This document shows positions 45,226-59,300 of a stretch of 64,000 nucleotides of DNA, piece after piece. Position 1 is the stretch's first letter, and each line of letters starts with the position of its first letter. Origin of the DNA: Metellina segmentata. Its lineage: Eukaryota > Arthropoda > Arachnida > Araneae > Tetragnathidae. Location of the stretch: assembly GCA_947359465.1 (NCBI GenBank), contig OX375878.1:74382416-74446415 (forward strand). The letters run 5' to 3'. Under the pieces are notes generated by a model. The model did not search any database and was not told where the DNA came from. It saw nothing but the letters and a program-made list of their open reading frames with translations. The position numbers were made by a program, and so were the translations under genes.

Positions 45226-45405
45226 TTTCTTTCAAAATGTCAAATACAAGGGTTCTTTTCATGGGCAATAAAAAAAAGGCCCTTTTCAGGGCCAACAATT
45301 ATAGTTCATTATACTACTTTCTTTCAGAATGTCAAAAATAAGGGTTCTTTTCAGGGCCATTTAAATTTTTAGGGTCAACAATTATAGTTCAGTAGACGCT
45401 ACAAC
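45226..45405. repeat. Two-copy tandem repeat, about 90 bp
   Basis: Unit 1 starts at 45226 and unit 2 at 45318. Both carry tttctttca then aatgtcaaa, agggttcttttca, agggcca and aacaattatagttca. It probably belongs to the Helitron that the gypsy element interrupted. Confidence 0.8.
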
Positions 45406-45683
45406 TTTCGACAACAAATGCAATGAAATAATGTATGGTTGTCTCAAGTGCTGCGTATTCGATTTCCAAAGCAGTGCTCTCATTTACAGTCGAACTTTTC
45501 CTTTAAATTCCAAATTGTTCGAGTTCCGATTCCAGAGGTACTATATAACTTTTCTATAGTACACAAATTTGTATAAAAAATTTTTTTTTGGGTTATCATA
45601 TCTTATAAACAATTCCTTCTGTTAGGACACATGTCTTCATTAATGCGAGCGAAGCGAGCATGGTTCGCGCAGCGAACCAATGA

Positions 45684-45745
45684 GGTTTAGGGGACTTTGT
45701 ATAACTAGGGGGCCCGCCCCCTAGTTATACAAAGTCCCCTAAACC
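45684..45745. repeat. Perfect palindrome with 29-bp arms and 4-nt loop
   Basis: The arms are 45684-45712 and 45717-45745, exact reverse complements (ggtttaggggactttg... and the matching ...caaagtcccctaaacc), with loop cccg. Just before it are gcgagcgaagcgagc and the hairpin tggttcgcgcagcgaacca, a style found at Helitron 3' ends. I take this as the end region of the Helitron whose helicase remnant is at 36121-37173. Confidence 0.9.
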
Positions 45746-47368
45746 GAACCGATTTTAAAGACGTATTTGCGTCAAGATCAGTTGTACAATAGTGGTTTTT
45801 TCTATTTAGTGTGAGTTAAGAAGACAGCTAATGTTTCTATTTCTCTTGTCTTATCTTTTTAGAAATCAATTTTTGACGTAGAATACATCGTATTTTTCGT
45901 TCCTAGTATACAGAATTAAAAAAAAAAAAAATTTAAGTTCAAATCTCTGTAATAAATTATAATCTGAACGCATTTTTTTATAGGAATGGTAAACTACGCA
46001 TTTCAAAACATATTAGGCTAAAAAACAATTATATATTCGCTATATTTTAAAAGATAAGCTTCAAGTATCAAATGTATGAAATTTTGTCACAAACTTGAGT
46101 ATATTCCCACCCTATTTCGGACAAAACTACAATGCTAAAGTAAAATAAAATTTTGTTGTACATATATTTGCATGTGTGTAGAACAGTTTCCAAAACTAAA
46201 TTACTGAATTAAAAGAATTTGTGTTGGTCTTTTGATGTCTTACCTTTCGAAACCGGGGTACCACGCTTAACTTTTGAGTGTCACAAAAAGGCGTAAGTGC
46301 TATAAATTTAATAACTTAAAATATATAAATGATACATAACTGAACGATATAGCGTTCAAAAGAGCATTAAACAAAGAATATTATAAATGTTCATTGACCT
46401 TACGCTGACGTCATTGTCTGATACAATCGCAGCTTTGAGTTGAGTTACGAAAATGCGCATTGCCGCTCACATTTATTTAGGATAGCTCCAGCCTTCTACG
46501 TTTGAGGTGTCCTTGTTTCGTCTCCTTTGCAATTTATTAATAATAACAGAAATAAAACTTAACTATTTTATACTTGTATAGATATTGGACTTCAAAATGC
46601 GAAAATTTAGCAAACATTTCAAAATGTCTAAATATATGCTGGTGATCACACCAGAAGAATAATATAAATGTTAATAGGAAGAAATATGGAGGGATGGGGA
46701 ATCCGAGAAAATGTGATCATCCGATGCTGAGTGTCCACAGGCTCGGAGGGGTTCTTAAAAGTATAGGCGTCGCACATTCAAGGTGAACAAATGCATGATA
46801 TTTTCTTCCACTGTCATTCACCATTTGGCCTCACTAACGTATTCTACACCTAAAACCTAACGGCTGTGTTCCGACACAGCCCCGTTCGTTTTCTTTACCA
46901 TACTTTTGTTGTTAGTCATTTTGTTGTGTATTTTTTTCACCTTTTTTTTAGGAAAGGAGGGGGGGGGGAGTATTAAAAAAAAAACATTCTTCAAAATCAC
47001 CTTTTGTTTCTGTCACTTTTGAAGCTTTCCATTCGACGGATAGGTATGTGAAATAATAGTGTCAGTGTGAACGTTTCATACTTCCTACAGTATATGATTA
47101 ACTTAATAAGCAAAATAAAAATTAGCACGATTGATTTCATAGAAAATGCATACCTTTTGAAAAAAGGACATCAGGTTTAATTAAAACAATTATTATAATT
47201 GCACATAAAAATTATAAAAAATATATATATCACAACGTTTTCATTAAAAACATTTTAATAAAATCTGTTGATACACAATATACATGATTTGTTATTTTGG
47301 TATTAAATGAACAATAGTATTTAATTGTTTGATTTTGTTCACATTTTACAAATACTTTCATTGAAAAA
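45746..47368. other. 3' flank of P450 gene C, mostly unassigned
   Basis: From about 47000 to the gene C stop the sequence matches the 3' flank of pseudogene B (about 21055-21113 and 21724-22074). The rest shows no gene. A small hairpin, ggctgtgttccgacacagcc, lies near 46862. Confidence 0.5.
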
Positions 47369-50300
47369 TCATCTCTCGATTAAGTTAAATCGAAGTGTTC
47401 TGTCTGGAACATTGATCAGTCGAGTGTACATTCCGATTTCTTCGAAGTTATATTCAATTTTAAATTTGCGTATAATCTGAAAAAGAAAGCAATAAGTTAT
47501 AGTGTTGAAAATCGAAACAGTGTGTTTAAATAGCTGCATAAAATAGGTTGTGAGGAGTGCATACGAAGTACAATTTTTGTGTAAACTGACATAATTTATT
47601 TTTAAAAGTATGTGTTTTATCACTCCAGGCAAGACATTGAGGTGTTGGTAAGAGTATAGCATATATTAGCAGGTTGGACCAGGGCAGCTGTTGGACTAGC
47701 AGGGAGTACCAATCTTAACACAAAACATGGTTCATTTCCATCTTACTTGAAGAGGTCTCACTTCGGACAAATCCTCAAGTGGTGATATTGACACACCTCT
47801 GTACAACCTTCAGTGTGCTATTTTACAGCATCATGACGTGTTAAACCACTTTCCGAATACCTTAGAATCGTGTGGCTCAGGAACATTGCTATCGACAAGG
47901 CTTGTTTCCACCTTTTATTCCGTTCAAGGACCTATGTGTCCTTTAAAGCTCGAAAATGGACTGTATGTAGCTACAATGGAATTAACACGCATTTAAAACA
48001 CAAGACATTTATTCTATTTCAATAGCATGGCACCAACTGTTCAACTGACGTCTGAACACATCTGAAAGCTATCGCCTTCTTTCTATTCCTTGTGTGCTCT
48101 ACCTTGTTCGTTCCTTGTGCGTGGCTGAAGTGGTTGCAACTTTCAACAGAGTGTTGCGCAATCGGTAAACACAGAAACGAACCATTTCGCTCATCAAATC
48201 GCGATTTCGCAATCGTATGTTCCAACAAGGCTCAATGGGCATGATAATATTCAGATTCATAGGATTTCATTATCCTAAGAGATTTACCGTCATCTGACCG
48301 TGGTTCAGTAAGACTTGCAGCAAGACGTACTGTAAGTCTTTCAGTAAGAGTATAGCTATGCATACAAATGTGTCACAATGGGTTTTGCTAGCAGCGCTAT
48401 CGAATATGGGGCGTGCCCCTGATTCCATTGTTTTTTCGATTCCGTCCATGTCATCTCAGGAGAGAAACCACTCGTTGTCTACAGGGAATATAGCAAAACA
48501 AAGGGGTTAAGGGGAAAACAGGCAAGACATTGAAGTGTTGGTAAGAATATTACAGAAAATGGCAGGTTGGACCAGGGCAGCAGTTGGACTAGCAGGGAAG
48601 GCCCATCTTGTCACAAGACGATTCCTTTCCATCCTACCTGAAGAGGTCTACATATGAATTCGGACAATTGCTCCTGTGGTAACATTGACATATCGCTGTA
48701 CTACCTTCAGTGTGCTCTTTTACAGCATCAAGACGTTGAAACAAGTGCCGAATACCTTAAAATCGTGTGGCTCAGGAACATTGCTATCGACAAGGCTCAA
48801 CGGTCAATACTAATGGCATGATGATATTCAGATTCATAGGACTTGCTCATTGACCTTCATCTGACAGTGATTCTAAATTAAGAAGCATTGTCCTCAGATC
48901 TTTCTCTTCGGAGTTGATACCGGACTGACGTTCATGATTCGTTGTGATTCTTGACATTTATTAACCATCACTCAAGAGATTGGCTCTAAGGCCAAAGAAA
49001 TGGTTCGTTTCCTGTAACCCGACCGACCCTGAAATTACAACACTAAAATTCCAACTCTAAAGGTTTTTTTTAGACTTTTTAAAAATTCAATTTAATTTAA
49101 TTAAAAAAAATCTAGTTCGTTTTATTGATTACGATGCGACAGTGATCGTAATCGATTAATAATTGATAAGATCTTGTCGAACTGGTTTCCTTAAGTCTCG
49201 AACACACTACGCTAGTAATTTAGTCAAGTAGCGAGTGAATAATCAGTTAAACCGGAAGAAAAATTATAAATACCCACTAAAATACGCAATTTATCAAACC
49301 AAGTAACCGTTCAATCGGTCTAGTGGTTAAGGTGTTGGCATCAGGATCCGAAGATTACTGTTTCGAATCCGGCGTCAGGGCATGGATGTAAAATTGTGCT
49401 GTCGTTTGTTGGTGGAAATGATGGTCCTCCCACAGGGGGCTCCTTCACAAGTGACCATCACATCCGACCTTGTAATGGCCAAGGACTTGTCCTTAGTGCC
49501 CGTCATTGGAAGTTGTCGACCATCACTTCAGGCCTTGTAGTGGACAAGAATAGAGCCCAGTGCCCGCCATTGGGGGAAAAATACCCAATTTGAGTATATA
49601 CCCAGGAAATTGACCCGCAAAAATAAATATACCTAGGTATTTTACATCATTGATCACACCTCTGATAAATTTTAAATCTAACATTAATACTCATATAACA
49701 TTTAATTTTGCGTATTTGCTAAAAATATTTGGTAATTTTTTTTTCCTACCAACCTACCCTCTAATATTTTTGCTTATGTTAGAGGAAACAAAACTTTTTT
49801 TATTTGGCCTAATCCCAGGTCAGCATTCAACCAAACATACGATTTGCTGGTGCTTGTTCTATAGCTGTACATAAAACCTGTTGGTACGTATGCGTCCTTT
49901 TTTATTTGGCCTAAGCCCAGGTCAGCATTCAACCAAACATACGATTTGCTCGTGCTTGTTCTATAGCTGTACATAAAACCTGTTGGTACGTATGCGTACT
50001 TTTTTTATTTGGCCTAAGCCCAGGTCAGCATTCAACCAAACATACGATTTGCTCGTGCTTGTTCTATAGCTGTACATAAAACCTGTTGGTATGTATGCGT
50101 ACTTCTGCCTATTTAGTGTCACATGACGGATGTCGGATCAATGTGTGGCTTGCCTTGATATGAATGCTGTAACACGGAAAAATTGTGCAATTTGTGTGAG
50201 TAGCTTATACTCTGATTTCAGTCATATTGACTGAATTTATAGCGATACTATCATTCTATGAAAGTGCGGTATACTAAGAATCAACAGATTTAACTAGATT

Positions 50301-53300
50301 TTTAAAATAATTTGTTAAGTCAAAACAAAGAAAAAATTCAATACATGTTAAAAAGGCAATTTTATTTTGATTAGAAACGGAAATTATTAAAAAATTACTT
50401 TAGCACATACGAAACGAAATTAATTACCTCCACCATCAGAGCAACCATTTCTATATCAGCTAGTCTCTTCCCAATGCAGCTTCGAGGTCCAAATCCGAAA
50501 GGTATGAAAGAGAACTTGGGAGGTCTTTCATTTCGATTCACCCAACGCTCTGGCAGAAATTCGGTTGGATTTTTGAAAATTTTCTCATCCATATAGATGG
50601 GTTCGTAAAATACCACAACAAATGTCTAGTAAAAATAGAAACTTTAAAGTATCCTTCAATGATACAATGCTTTTATGCAATGGCAAGCTAAAGATATAAG
50701 CTCAGAAATCTACAAAAAAGCCATATTAAGAATTTTAATTTTCAGTGATAAATTTGAAGGAGAAAGATATGTTTCAGCGAAAATTTTAAATCGGGTTATT
50801 TAAAAACCGTCTCGAGATATTTTTAATAGCCTGGACACTGATTCTACTTTATTTCCTCCAGCTTGTTTTTGTCCTCATTAAGTTTCATATTTGTTTTTAT
50901 ACATTGTTTGGTTAAAAGAAAAGACAAACATCTGAGAGGAATTATCCGAGTTTGCAAATCAAAAGTGTCTGAGTGGATTTTCATCAAAATTAAAGGTTGC
51001 GGCTCATAGTTAGGGTAAGGCGGGATAATTGTTAACAGAATTTGTATGTTCACTTTCAATCCCTATTTTCAAACTTATGATAAAGTAATTAAACGTTGTT
51101 CACCTTACTAAACTAACTTGTCACTATTATATTTTGATATTTAATTGGTACAAAGATTCCAGAAAAGAAATTTAATACCGTACTCGGCTGTTTACAATTA
51201 CCCCGCGTGTTTACAATTACTCCTGAAAGTAGGGGTAACTGTAAACAACGATTTTCCTCGTGATATTGAATATTGAACAAGTGACAGCAGGAGCAGTAAT
51301 CATGGCAGTAGAAGGAACTCAATGGTATTTTTACCCTTCTAATACCATGTTTACAGCAACCCCGTTTTGATCTTTACCTTTACCAAATACTCCCACTTCT
51401 TCCCCCCACAAAATATAATGACATTTGAAAGTTGCATTGATCATGAGGTGAACTTCCAGGAATGCATAAGAATAAATGATTCAAATATTTACTGAACAAA
51501 GAATATATTTAGTGTAAAGAACAAAAATATACAAATGTAAAAATTAAAAAAAAAAAAATACAATCTTAAGAACAAAAAACAAACACACGTTACATTTCTT
51601 ACACATTGACAGTGCCCTCAAATTGGAAAATTTCTCTCTACGGTAGGTTTTGCTACAGGTTGGAGTAGGAAAAATTGCTTTGACATGGTCTTTGGTAACA
51701 CAGAATTAGTCTTTTTGAACCACAGAGAATTTAGTACATGCATTATCGATGCATTTGAGTCCGGTGATCTCAAATTCCTCTTCTGAAACAATATCCACCC
51801 TTGCTACATACGAAAAATGGGTTTTATTTCTCTCCCCCCCCCCCTTCAACAAGTACAAACGTAGTCGTTTCAATGTCTTCCATGAATGGCTCCAAAATAT
51901 TTTACTTCCCCTATAAGCTAGTCTTCTATATTTTGCTTGAATGTTTAGAGAACTTCAAACTCTTCACCGTAAATGTTAGTCAATTCTTTCAATCGGTCCT
52001 CATCCTCGCTGTTCTCGAGTTCTGCTGTCCTTTCCATTTGCTTTTTTCTTGGTTTCTTGCTTACTTCTAACTCTTTCACTATCTTCTCACTAGGCTTCCT
52101 TTTGTTCTTTTTCTCTTCTGCCTTCTTCAAGCGTGACAGTATTTGGTCAGTTATAAGAACATCATCATATGTGTGACGTTTTAGTAAATCAGTCTTCCTG
52201 CTCCCCAAGAACACGAAAAATGCAATAAAACGCAACTCACACGTACTAAATACGATTAAATATAAAATTACACGAGAAATATTGGTTTTCCATCCAAATT
52301 GAACGAAACTATTGCCAAAGTTATGTTTACAATTACCCTGTCCCTTGAAAAATATGGGGTAGTTGTAAACATTCAACTGTAGGTGTATTAAAGATCCCAG
52401 AAGCAAAAGTCAATGATTTTGTGATTGATAGAAACATAACTGATCGTAGCAAAGAATTGGAACAACATACCTTTCAATATACTATGGAAGGCAGCAGAAA
52501 ATGCAGCACTCAAAAACTTTAAAACCCAAACTTTTCAACCATAAATTTTTCAACTAAACAGATTGCTATCAGCTGTGGTTCAAAGAAATACGGGATCACC
52601 ATATTGCATCTTCAGGGTTGCCAGCTTTCATTTTTCACAATTTTTTAGTTTCTCGGAATCCCACGTGTGCGCTTGTATGGCTTGTTTACAATTACCCCGC
52701 CTGACCCTATCTAATTTCACATTACATATTAAAAATACAGTTTTGAAAGGAACATGTAAGTTTTGTTCGAGTTCTTATTAGTTACGTAATTAGAGTGACA
52801 GGAAGATTAATTAAGAAGTATAGTAAATTAAAAAAGTATTTGTATATCGACCGTCTGGATATTCATAACTGTCTGGATTGATTAAGTGACACACTAACTG
52901 ATTAATAACTGGATAACACTAACTGATTCATAACTGGATATTCATAAAACCGTCTGGATATTCATAACTTTAAAAATTGAATTTCTAAAACGTTACGGAA
53001 GTATAGAATAACGTAAACGTAATTATGACATTTATGTTATGCAATCAATTTTATGACATACAATTTTCATGAAAATAAAGGAAATGTATAACATAAATAT
53101 AGTTATTTTTGAGTAGCGTAAAATAGTATCTGTACACATTACATAATTTGAGGATTTTAGATAAGTATTTAATGATTATTGCTTTGTTAGATATCTTTTC
53201 CAGCGGGAATGACTATTGTAACTTTCGTTGCATGAATTTGACATAGGGAAGACAGGGGCTAGTTGACATAAGGGCTAAGTTGGCATTCACCTTGTATTTT

Positions 53301-56300
53301 TTATCACAGTGATTTCTATCTCTCTCTCTCAGAACGGTGATATCACCACTATTTAACTACACGTGTATGTTGTATCATCCACTCCATTTTCAATGTTATC
53401 GAAGCTTCCAGAGAAAGAAAAAAAACCGAATTTATGTTTTTTGCAAAGTTTGTTTTTTTAATTGAAGGTGTTTTCGTGTTTTATAAGAAGCACTAGAATA
53501 TTATGTTGAGGTGATTTCAATGGTTGTGTAGGTTATAGTGAGCAATAACGATTGTATTCAAGTATTGGAATTGCTTCTAAAACTTATGTGGAAGAGCGAG
53601 GCAGCCATTTTGTCTCAAAAGTCCTGGTGGGCAAGTTGGCATTTAAGTCGTGGGGCGTGTTGGTATAGGAAATATGGTTGACATTGACGGAGATAAATTT
53701 TATATTTCCACAATGGTGAAACCACACAAATTTTGGAGATCGTAAGAAGTCGCGGCCACAAACTGGTAAAACACCAAGAAAATTTTACGAAAATTAAAGC
53801 CGCCAATCCTATGGACGGTCGTTCTACTTATTTGGTGAACATGAAGAGTTAAAAAATTTCTTGTTCTTTTTATTTTCTTAGTTTTACTTATTTTGTATTA
53901 AAATATAGATTCACACAAAGTGATTAACTCGCATTATTCCTTAAATCTCATCACACACACAATGACATGCTATGCCAACTTACCCCAGGCGTTATGCCAA
54001 CCTACACCACATCAGGGGTAAGTTGGCATAGTTTGACAACTTCTCGTAAACAATATTTAACGAGCAAACTATACTATTTTTAGTAATTCTTTCTTCATTA
54101 ATTTGTACCCAAGGAGTACCACAATCAACAGCATTGGCTATATTAGTTGAAAATACCACTGAAAAAAATCCAAAAACCAAATCTATGCCAACTAGCACCG
54201 GTCTCCCGGACAGACTAATTTTTATGGAAGAGCCCTTTTTAGGTCTTTATTCTTGGTTAGTGTTCAGGATCTTATTTTCCTTCCTCAATGCCCCACAAAC
54301 GCGTTCGATTGGATTGTTTTCCGGTGACTTGGGAAACGGTTTCCAAATTATAGTTGTACACCTCAGGATTCGTAATTTATTAATTAGGCCTAAACTACGT
54401 ACAGCAATGGAAACCTGAACAATCCTAGAACTTTTGCTGTGTTTCACTGTAGGAAACAAATTCCTTGAAGGGTCTCCCCCGATTAAGTTTCCTTCCTACC
54501 ATTCGTCTACTGATGAACCAAAAAATGTGGAATTTGATCTCATCCGAAAGAATATAAGCAAAGTTTGTGATTTCTCTCACCGATAAAGAATTTTCAAAGT
54601 GACATCGACTGTTAAATCCAGTTTACTTGCATTGCATGCATTTCGTATTGTACTTATAGCTGAGGCTACTCTATTTTTTAATCCCTTAGCAATTTTACTT
54701 TAAACTATCTCTCACGAGAAAACATTTGTTGACACAACTGAAAGGAAGTCGACCAGTGCGAATGTGGTTATACAATTATTAAGAAGCCTTAACCTTCTGA
54801 GCATCACGTGAATTCTGAGCAGTGAAGTGTTGTTTCAAAGACCGAAAACGTAACTTGGCATCAACGTGAACAAATGACAAAAATTTTGGTATTCGAAATA
54901 AAAAATTTGATACGGTTTTGTCGCTATTTGATATCTTTTTACTATGCGTTGGATTATTAAAATTTTAACATTGATTAAAAATTTGATATGCAATTTTCTT
55001 GTTCTGTTGAAAGTTATGAAATTTGATTTAAACATACAACTCTCTTGCACAATTTTTATGCTCATAATATTTCGTGACTAGTTAGGAATTTTAACATGGA
55101 TTCGGAATTGATTATCAATTTTTTATGTAGCGTTGATTATGAAGTTTAATTTCAAGAGACACAATTCTTGTGTCTCTTGAAATAAGTGTGCTCATGAAGG
55201 AATTCGGTCACATAATGATATACCACACATTTCAAATTTTCTCGAGAGCAGTTTTTTTTAAATATTCTAAAATTATAACGGTTGATCCACAGACACACAA
55301 TTCAAGAGCTCATGTTATCGTAAAAGTTCAAGTACTAAACACTCATTCAAAAAATATCTTAAATTATTTTGTTTCTCTTGAGTATTTTGTTTTAAATTAT
55401 TATTTTTCAGTTTGAACACATTTAGGGGCTTATTACAATATTGCCAGGAGCCTTTCAATTTATAACTGTTTTACTTTAGCGAATATAATGCTTTTATATA
55501 TTATTGCGACACAATTTTTGCTATGAACGATCCCCGAATTAAGAGCAGTTCGTTAACAATTATTTCTATTCATTCACTCGCTTCACTTTTTAAATTTAAA
55601 TGTAGTCTGAATTTTGCTATTCGACATTTCACCATCTAATTCACTTCAGTGGAATACATTTTTTCTGCTAATTCTCTAGATTTGCCACCCTGAATTCATT
55701 AAAAGGCATTCAATTTCCGTCTTACAGAAATTTAATGTTTTAGTCTGCAAAAACTGTTTAATAAAAGCAGATAACTGGAAAACAAAAGGAATAAAGATGT
55801 ACTTCTTACCCCTTCTGGTACTTGATAACCTGACAGGACACTATCATGAGCTAACACTCGGCCATTTCCTGGGACTGTTGGGGTCAATCTAAATGTAAAA
55901 GATAGAAAAGCATTTTATTTTACTTTTTAAGCCGTTTGAATTTTTTGAAGGCAGTAGATTTTTTACAACAGTAAAACTAAGTAAAAATATAATATAGTAC
56001 ATGTATTTATCAACTCGATAGTAAACTTAAAGTTCACAGTAGGGTATAGGGCTCGATTGTACAGTTGATTATACATGGAACAATTAAAATGAGCATTTGA
56101 TAAAAATATTTGATGCTGTAAAAATCATTCTTGTTTTGTAAAAACTAAGTATCGAGATTTGAAATGTTTCCTTTACAACAGATTAGAGTTAATATTAAAC
56201 TAATATAACTATTCTATAGCAGACACTGAGTGTCTCAATTAATATGATCACCACGTATATTAAATGATTTAGTAAAGCAAAATTACACTATAAAATACCT

Positions 56301-59300
56301 CATAGATTCATTTAAGCAGCCTTTCAAGTACTTCAGCGATTCAAAAATTGAGGGACTGAGTTTGACATCATCAGTAGGCAGTAACCTCATTACCTCTTGG
56401 TACAGAAGTTCTTGCTTCTCAGGATTTCGACCCAAGTGATACATCAGGAAAGCAATTGTATGAGATGTCTGTGAAATGAATATAGTAACTATCATTGAGA
56501 GCAACAGAGGATGAGGTAGAAAATAAAACAAGTCGGAAAACCTAGCCTTGAATAAACTATGGTCTCATTTTCTTGAGATAAAACGACATTTGTAAAAATA
56601 TATAACCACTAATATTTTAAATCGACAGTGAATGCAGTGTATTATTGCATCCATTGAACAGGTAAGTCGTTAGTAGAAAAATAAAATTACGAATTTTTCA
56701 ATCTTATTACATCATGCATGCTTTAATTTCCCCCTTTCATTTGTATTTTTTATTTCTAATTCTAGTAGACAAATGCTTTGGGGCAGGGAGAACAAAAATT
56801 CAAGATTCAATTACAAATAGTAATAATAGTATAAATTAGTCTATTGAAGTTGAAACAAATTATCTCTATCTCAGATTTTGATGAGTGATGAGCCTCGTCG
56901 ATACGATTTGGAGGATCTATACGATTTGGATAAAAATATATAACCACTAATATTTTAAATTAACAGTGAATACACTGTATTATTGCCTTCATTGAACAGG
57001 TAAGTCGTTAGTAGAAAAATAAAATTACGAATGTTTCAATCTTATTACATCATGCATGCTTTAATTTCTCACTTTCATTTGTATTTTTTATTTCTAATTC
57101 AGAAGCTAGAAGATAAATGTTTTGGGGCAGGGAGAACAAAAATTCAAGATTCAATTACAAATAGTAATAATAATATAAATTAGTCTATTAAAGTGAAAAC
57201 AAATTATCTCTATCTCAGATTTTGATGAGTGAGGAGCCTCGTCGATACGATTTGGAGGATCGAAGTTATAGATATAAAGGAACTAATATACCTCAGCGTT
57301 TGAAAACTGCTAGAGGATGCAATAAATAGTTTGTTAAGTGATCATACAACATTACTTAGTGTTGTGAAGTATCAGGAACTCTCTTATATATAGGATGTAA
57401 CAATGGAAAACTCGGATAGACAACTTGGGGATGCTGTCTTTTCAACTAACATGGCAGAAAAATAGATCAAAGGGGTTAAGAACTTACAGTCTCAAGGCCA
57501 GCCGATATTAAATCAGAAACAAAAACCACAGCATCCGATACATCCAAGTCTTTATTTGCCAGCATATTTTGTAGCAATGTAAGTTTCTTATTTTCATTTC
57601 CCGCGTTGTTTGCCTGGTGTTTCAAATCCTCTAAAGCTTTGTTTATGTATTTGAAGGCAATCCTACAACGAAATTGTGTTAAAAATTAGTCTTAAAACCA
57701 ATTGCTGATTAGGAAATCAGTCCATTAAATCATTTTTCATTTAAACAAAACAAAGTACATATTTTTTTTTTATATAAAACAGAAGAAATTCTATGATTCC
57801 TTAATTTTTTGCACAGTTGCTCAAAACATGATTTCTGATATTTTTCTTATGAAACATAGCAAAACAATTTGAAGTCCTGTAATATTGATCTCGGCTCAGA
57901 AAGTGTCAAAATTTACTAGACAGTTATAATTAGTTTTTGTTGCTCAGAAAGGTAAACAATTCTATACATTAGCAAGTTATTTGCTATTTGTTAAGTTAAA
58001 CATGATAACCATTTCATCTATAGGGCCAGGTGGGGTAAAGTGGGGGTATATTGAAAAACATCTATTTTCTCTTTTTAAATTAAAATATTTAGTTAATTCT
58101 ATTTTGGGGACATATATTGAGATTATGGCAAATATTTTTAGTTTAGTTTTAGAAACTGGCTAGAAATTTAATGTTTACAAACTATCTTGTTTATGCTTAT
58201 TGAACATCGTATCTTAGTTTAAGGTGCTGATGAACTTTCTTCCAAAATCATTATTAACTGTCAAAAACTATTAATTTTAGTTCAGACTTGTAGACGAACA
58301 TCTAAGGAACAGATCTACATAGGAAGACAAGAATAAATTTTAAAATTCTATTTATTATGCGTTGTTTTCTGAGGTGGGGTAATTTGGGGGTATGGCGAGG
58401 CTTAGAAAGTGTTGTATGATATGGATATTTTTTAAAATCTGTGTTAACTTTAGTAACTGTCTAATGTACAACCATTAGATGTTGGAATGTTTTCTCCTTT
58501 GAAAACAGCCTGGAAGGAGATTTTAAAACATTGGTTTAGAGAAAGCAGATTACCAAATGTTTCGAAAGTATCGTTTCCATTTATCTTGAAAATATGTTTG
58601 AAAGAATGAAGCCGGTAAATGCAGTAAGAGGATTTAAAGGAGCTGGACTTTATCCTCTGAACAAATAGGCCATCCAACACGTATTCTCATTACAGAAAAG
58701 AAAAATAACCAAGAGCATTGTATCTTGGGAAGCAGTTTCTCTGAACTCACCTTTAAAAGATTTAAAGAAAGCAATACTGTAAACTCTCTCCCACTCCATC
58801 TGTAAATACTGTTATAGCCATTGAGATTTCAAAGATAAAGTGTACAGAGTTAAGAGTGGCGAGGTTTTAATCAATGAAAAGATTTTGGAAAGGTTGGATC
58901 TCTTCGCAATTCGAATTTGACAATTTGCCCGTGGTGTTGCGAAGCAAACCAACAACAATTTATCCAATAAGATACGAATTCCCATTGGTTTGCAAAACAA
59001 ACCAACACCACGGGCAACTCTGTTATGGCTGTTTTCCAATAGTATACACTAATTTTAGAACTACCAAAAATTTTGGAACTATCAAAAATGCTCTTTTCAA
59101 TGTATCACTGTGAGAAAATAATCTAACAAAATTGAATGGTTTTGCTTCATGTTTAATCCATATGAATCCAATATACAGGGGTTGGACAAAATAATGTGAA
59201 CACCTGTGAAAACATAATTTGTTTTATTAATAGACCGTTGGTCCTCCTTTTGCATGAATTACAGCGTGTATCCGACGTGGAATTGACAAATATAAGTCAC

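Noticed and set aside
46850..46890. Hairpin ggctgtgttccgacacagcc as a functional RNA or terminator
   Set aside because: An 8-bp stem alone is weak evidence in this genome, and no flanking element or gene uses it.
49774..49974. 66-aa open frame with internal protein repeat
   Set aside because: It is a translation of the 102-bp tandem array; the repeat in the protein only mirrors the DNA repeat.
51945..52406. 153-aa minus-strand protein as a host gene
   Set aside because: It lies within a TIR-bounded pogo-like element, the first third is low-quality hydrophobic sequence, and only the Lys-rich tail looks real.
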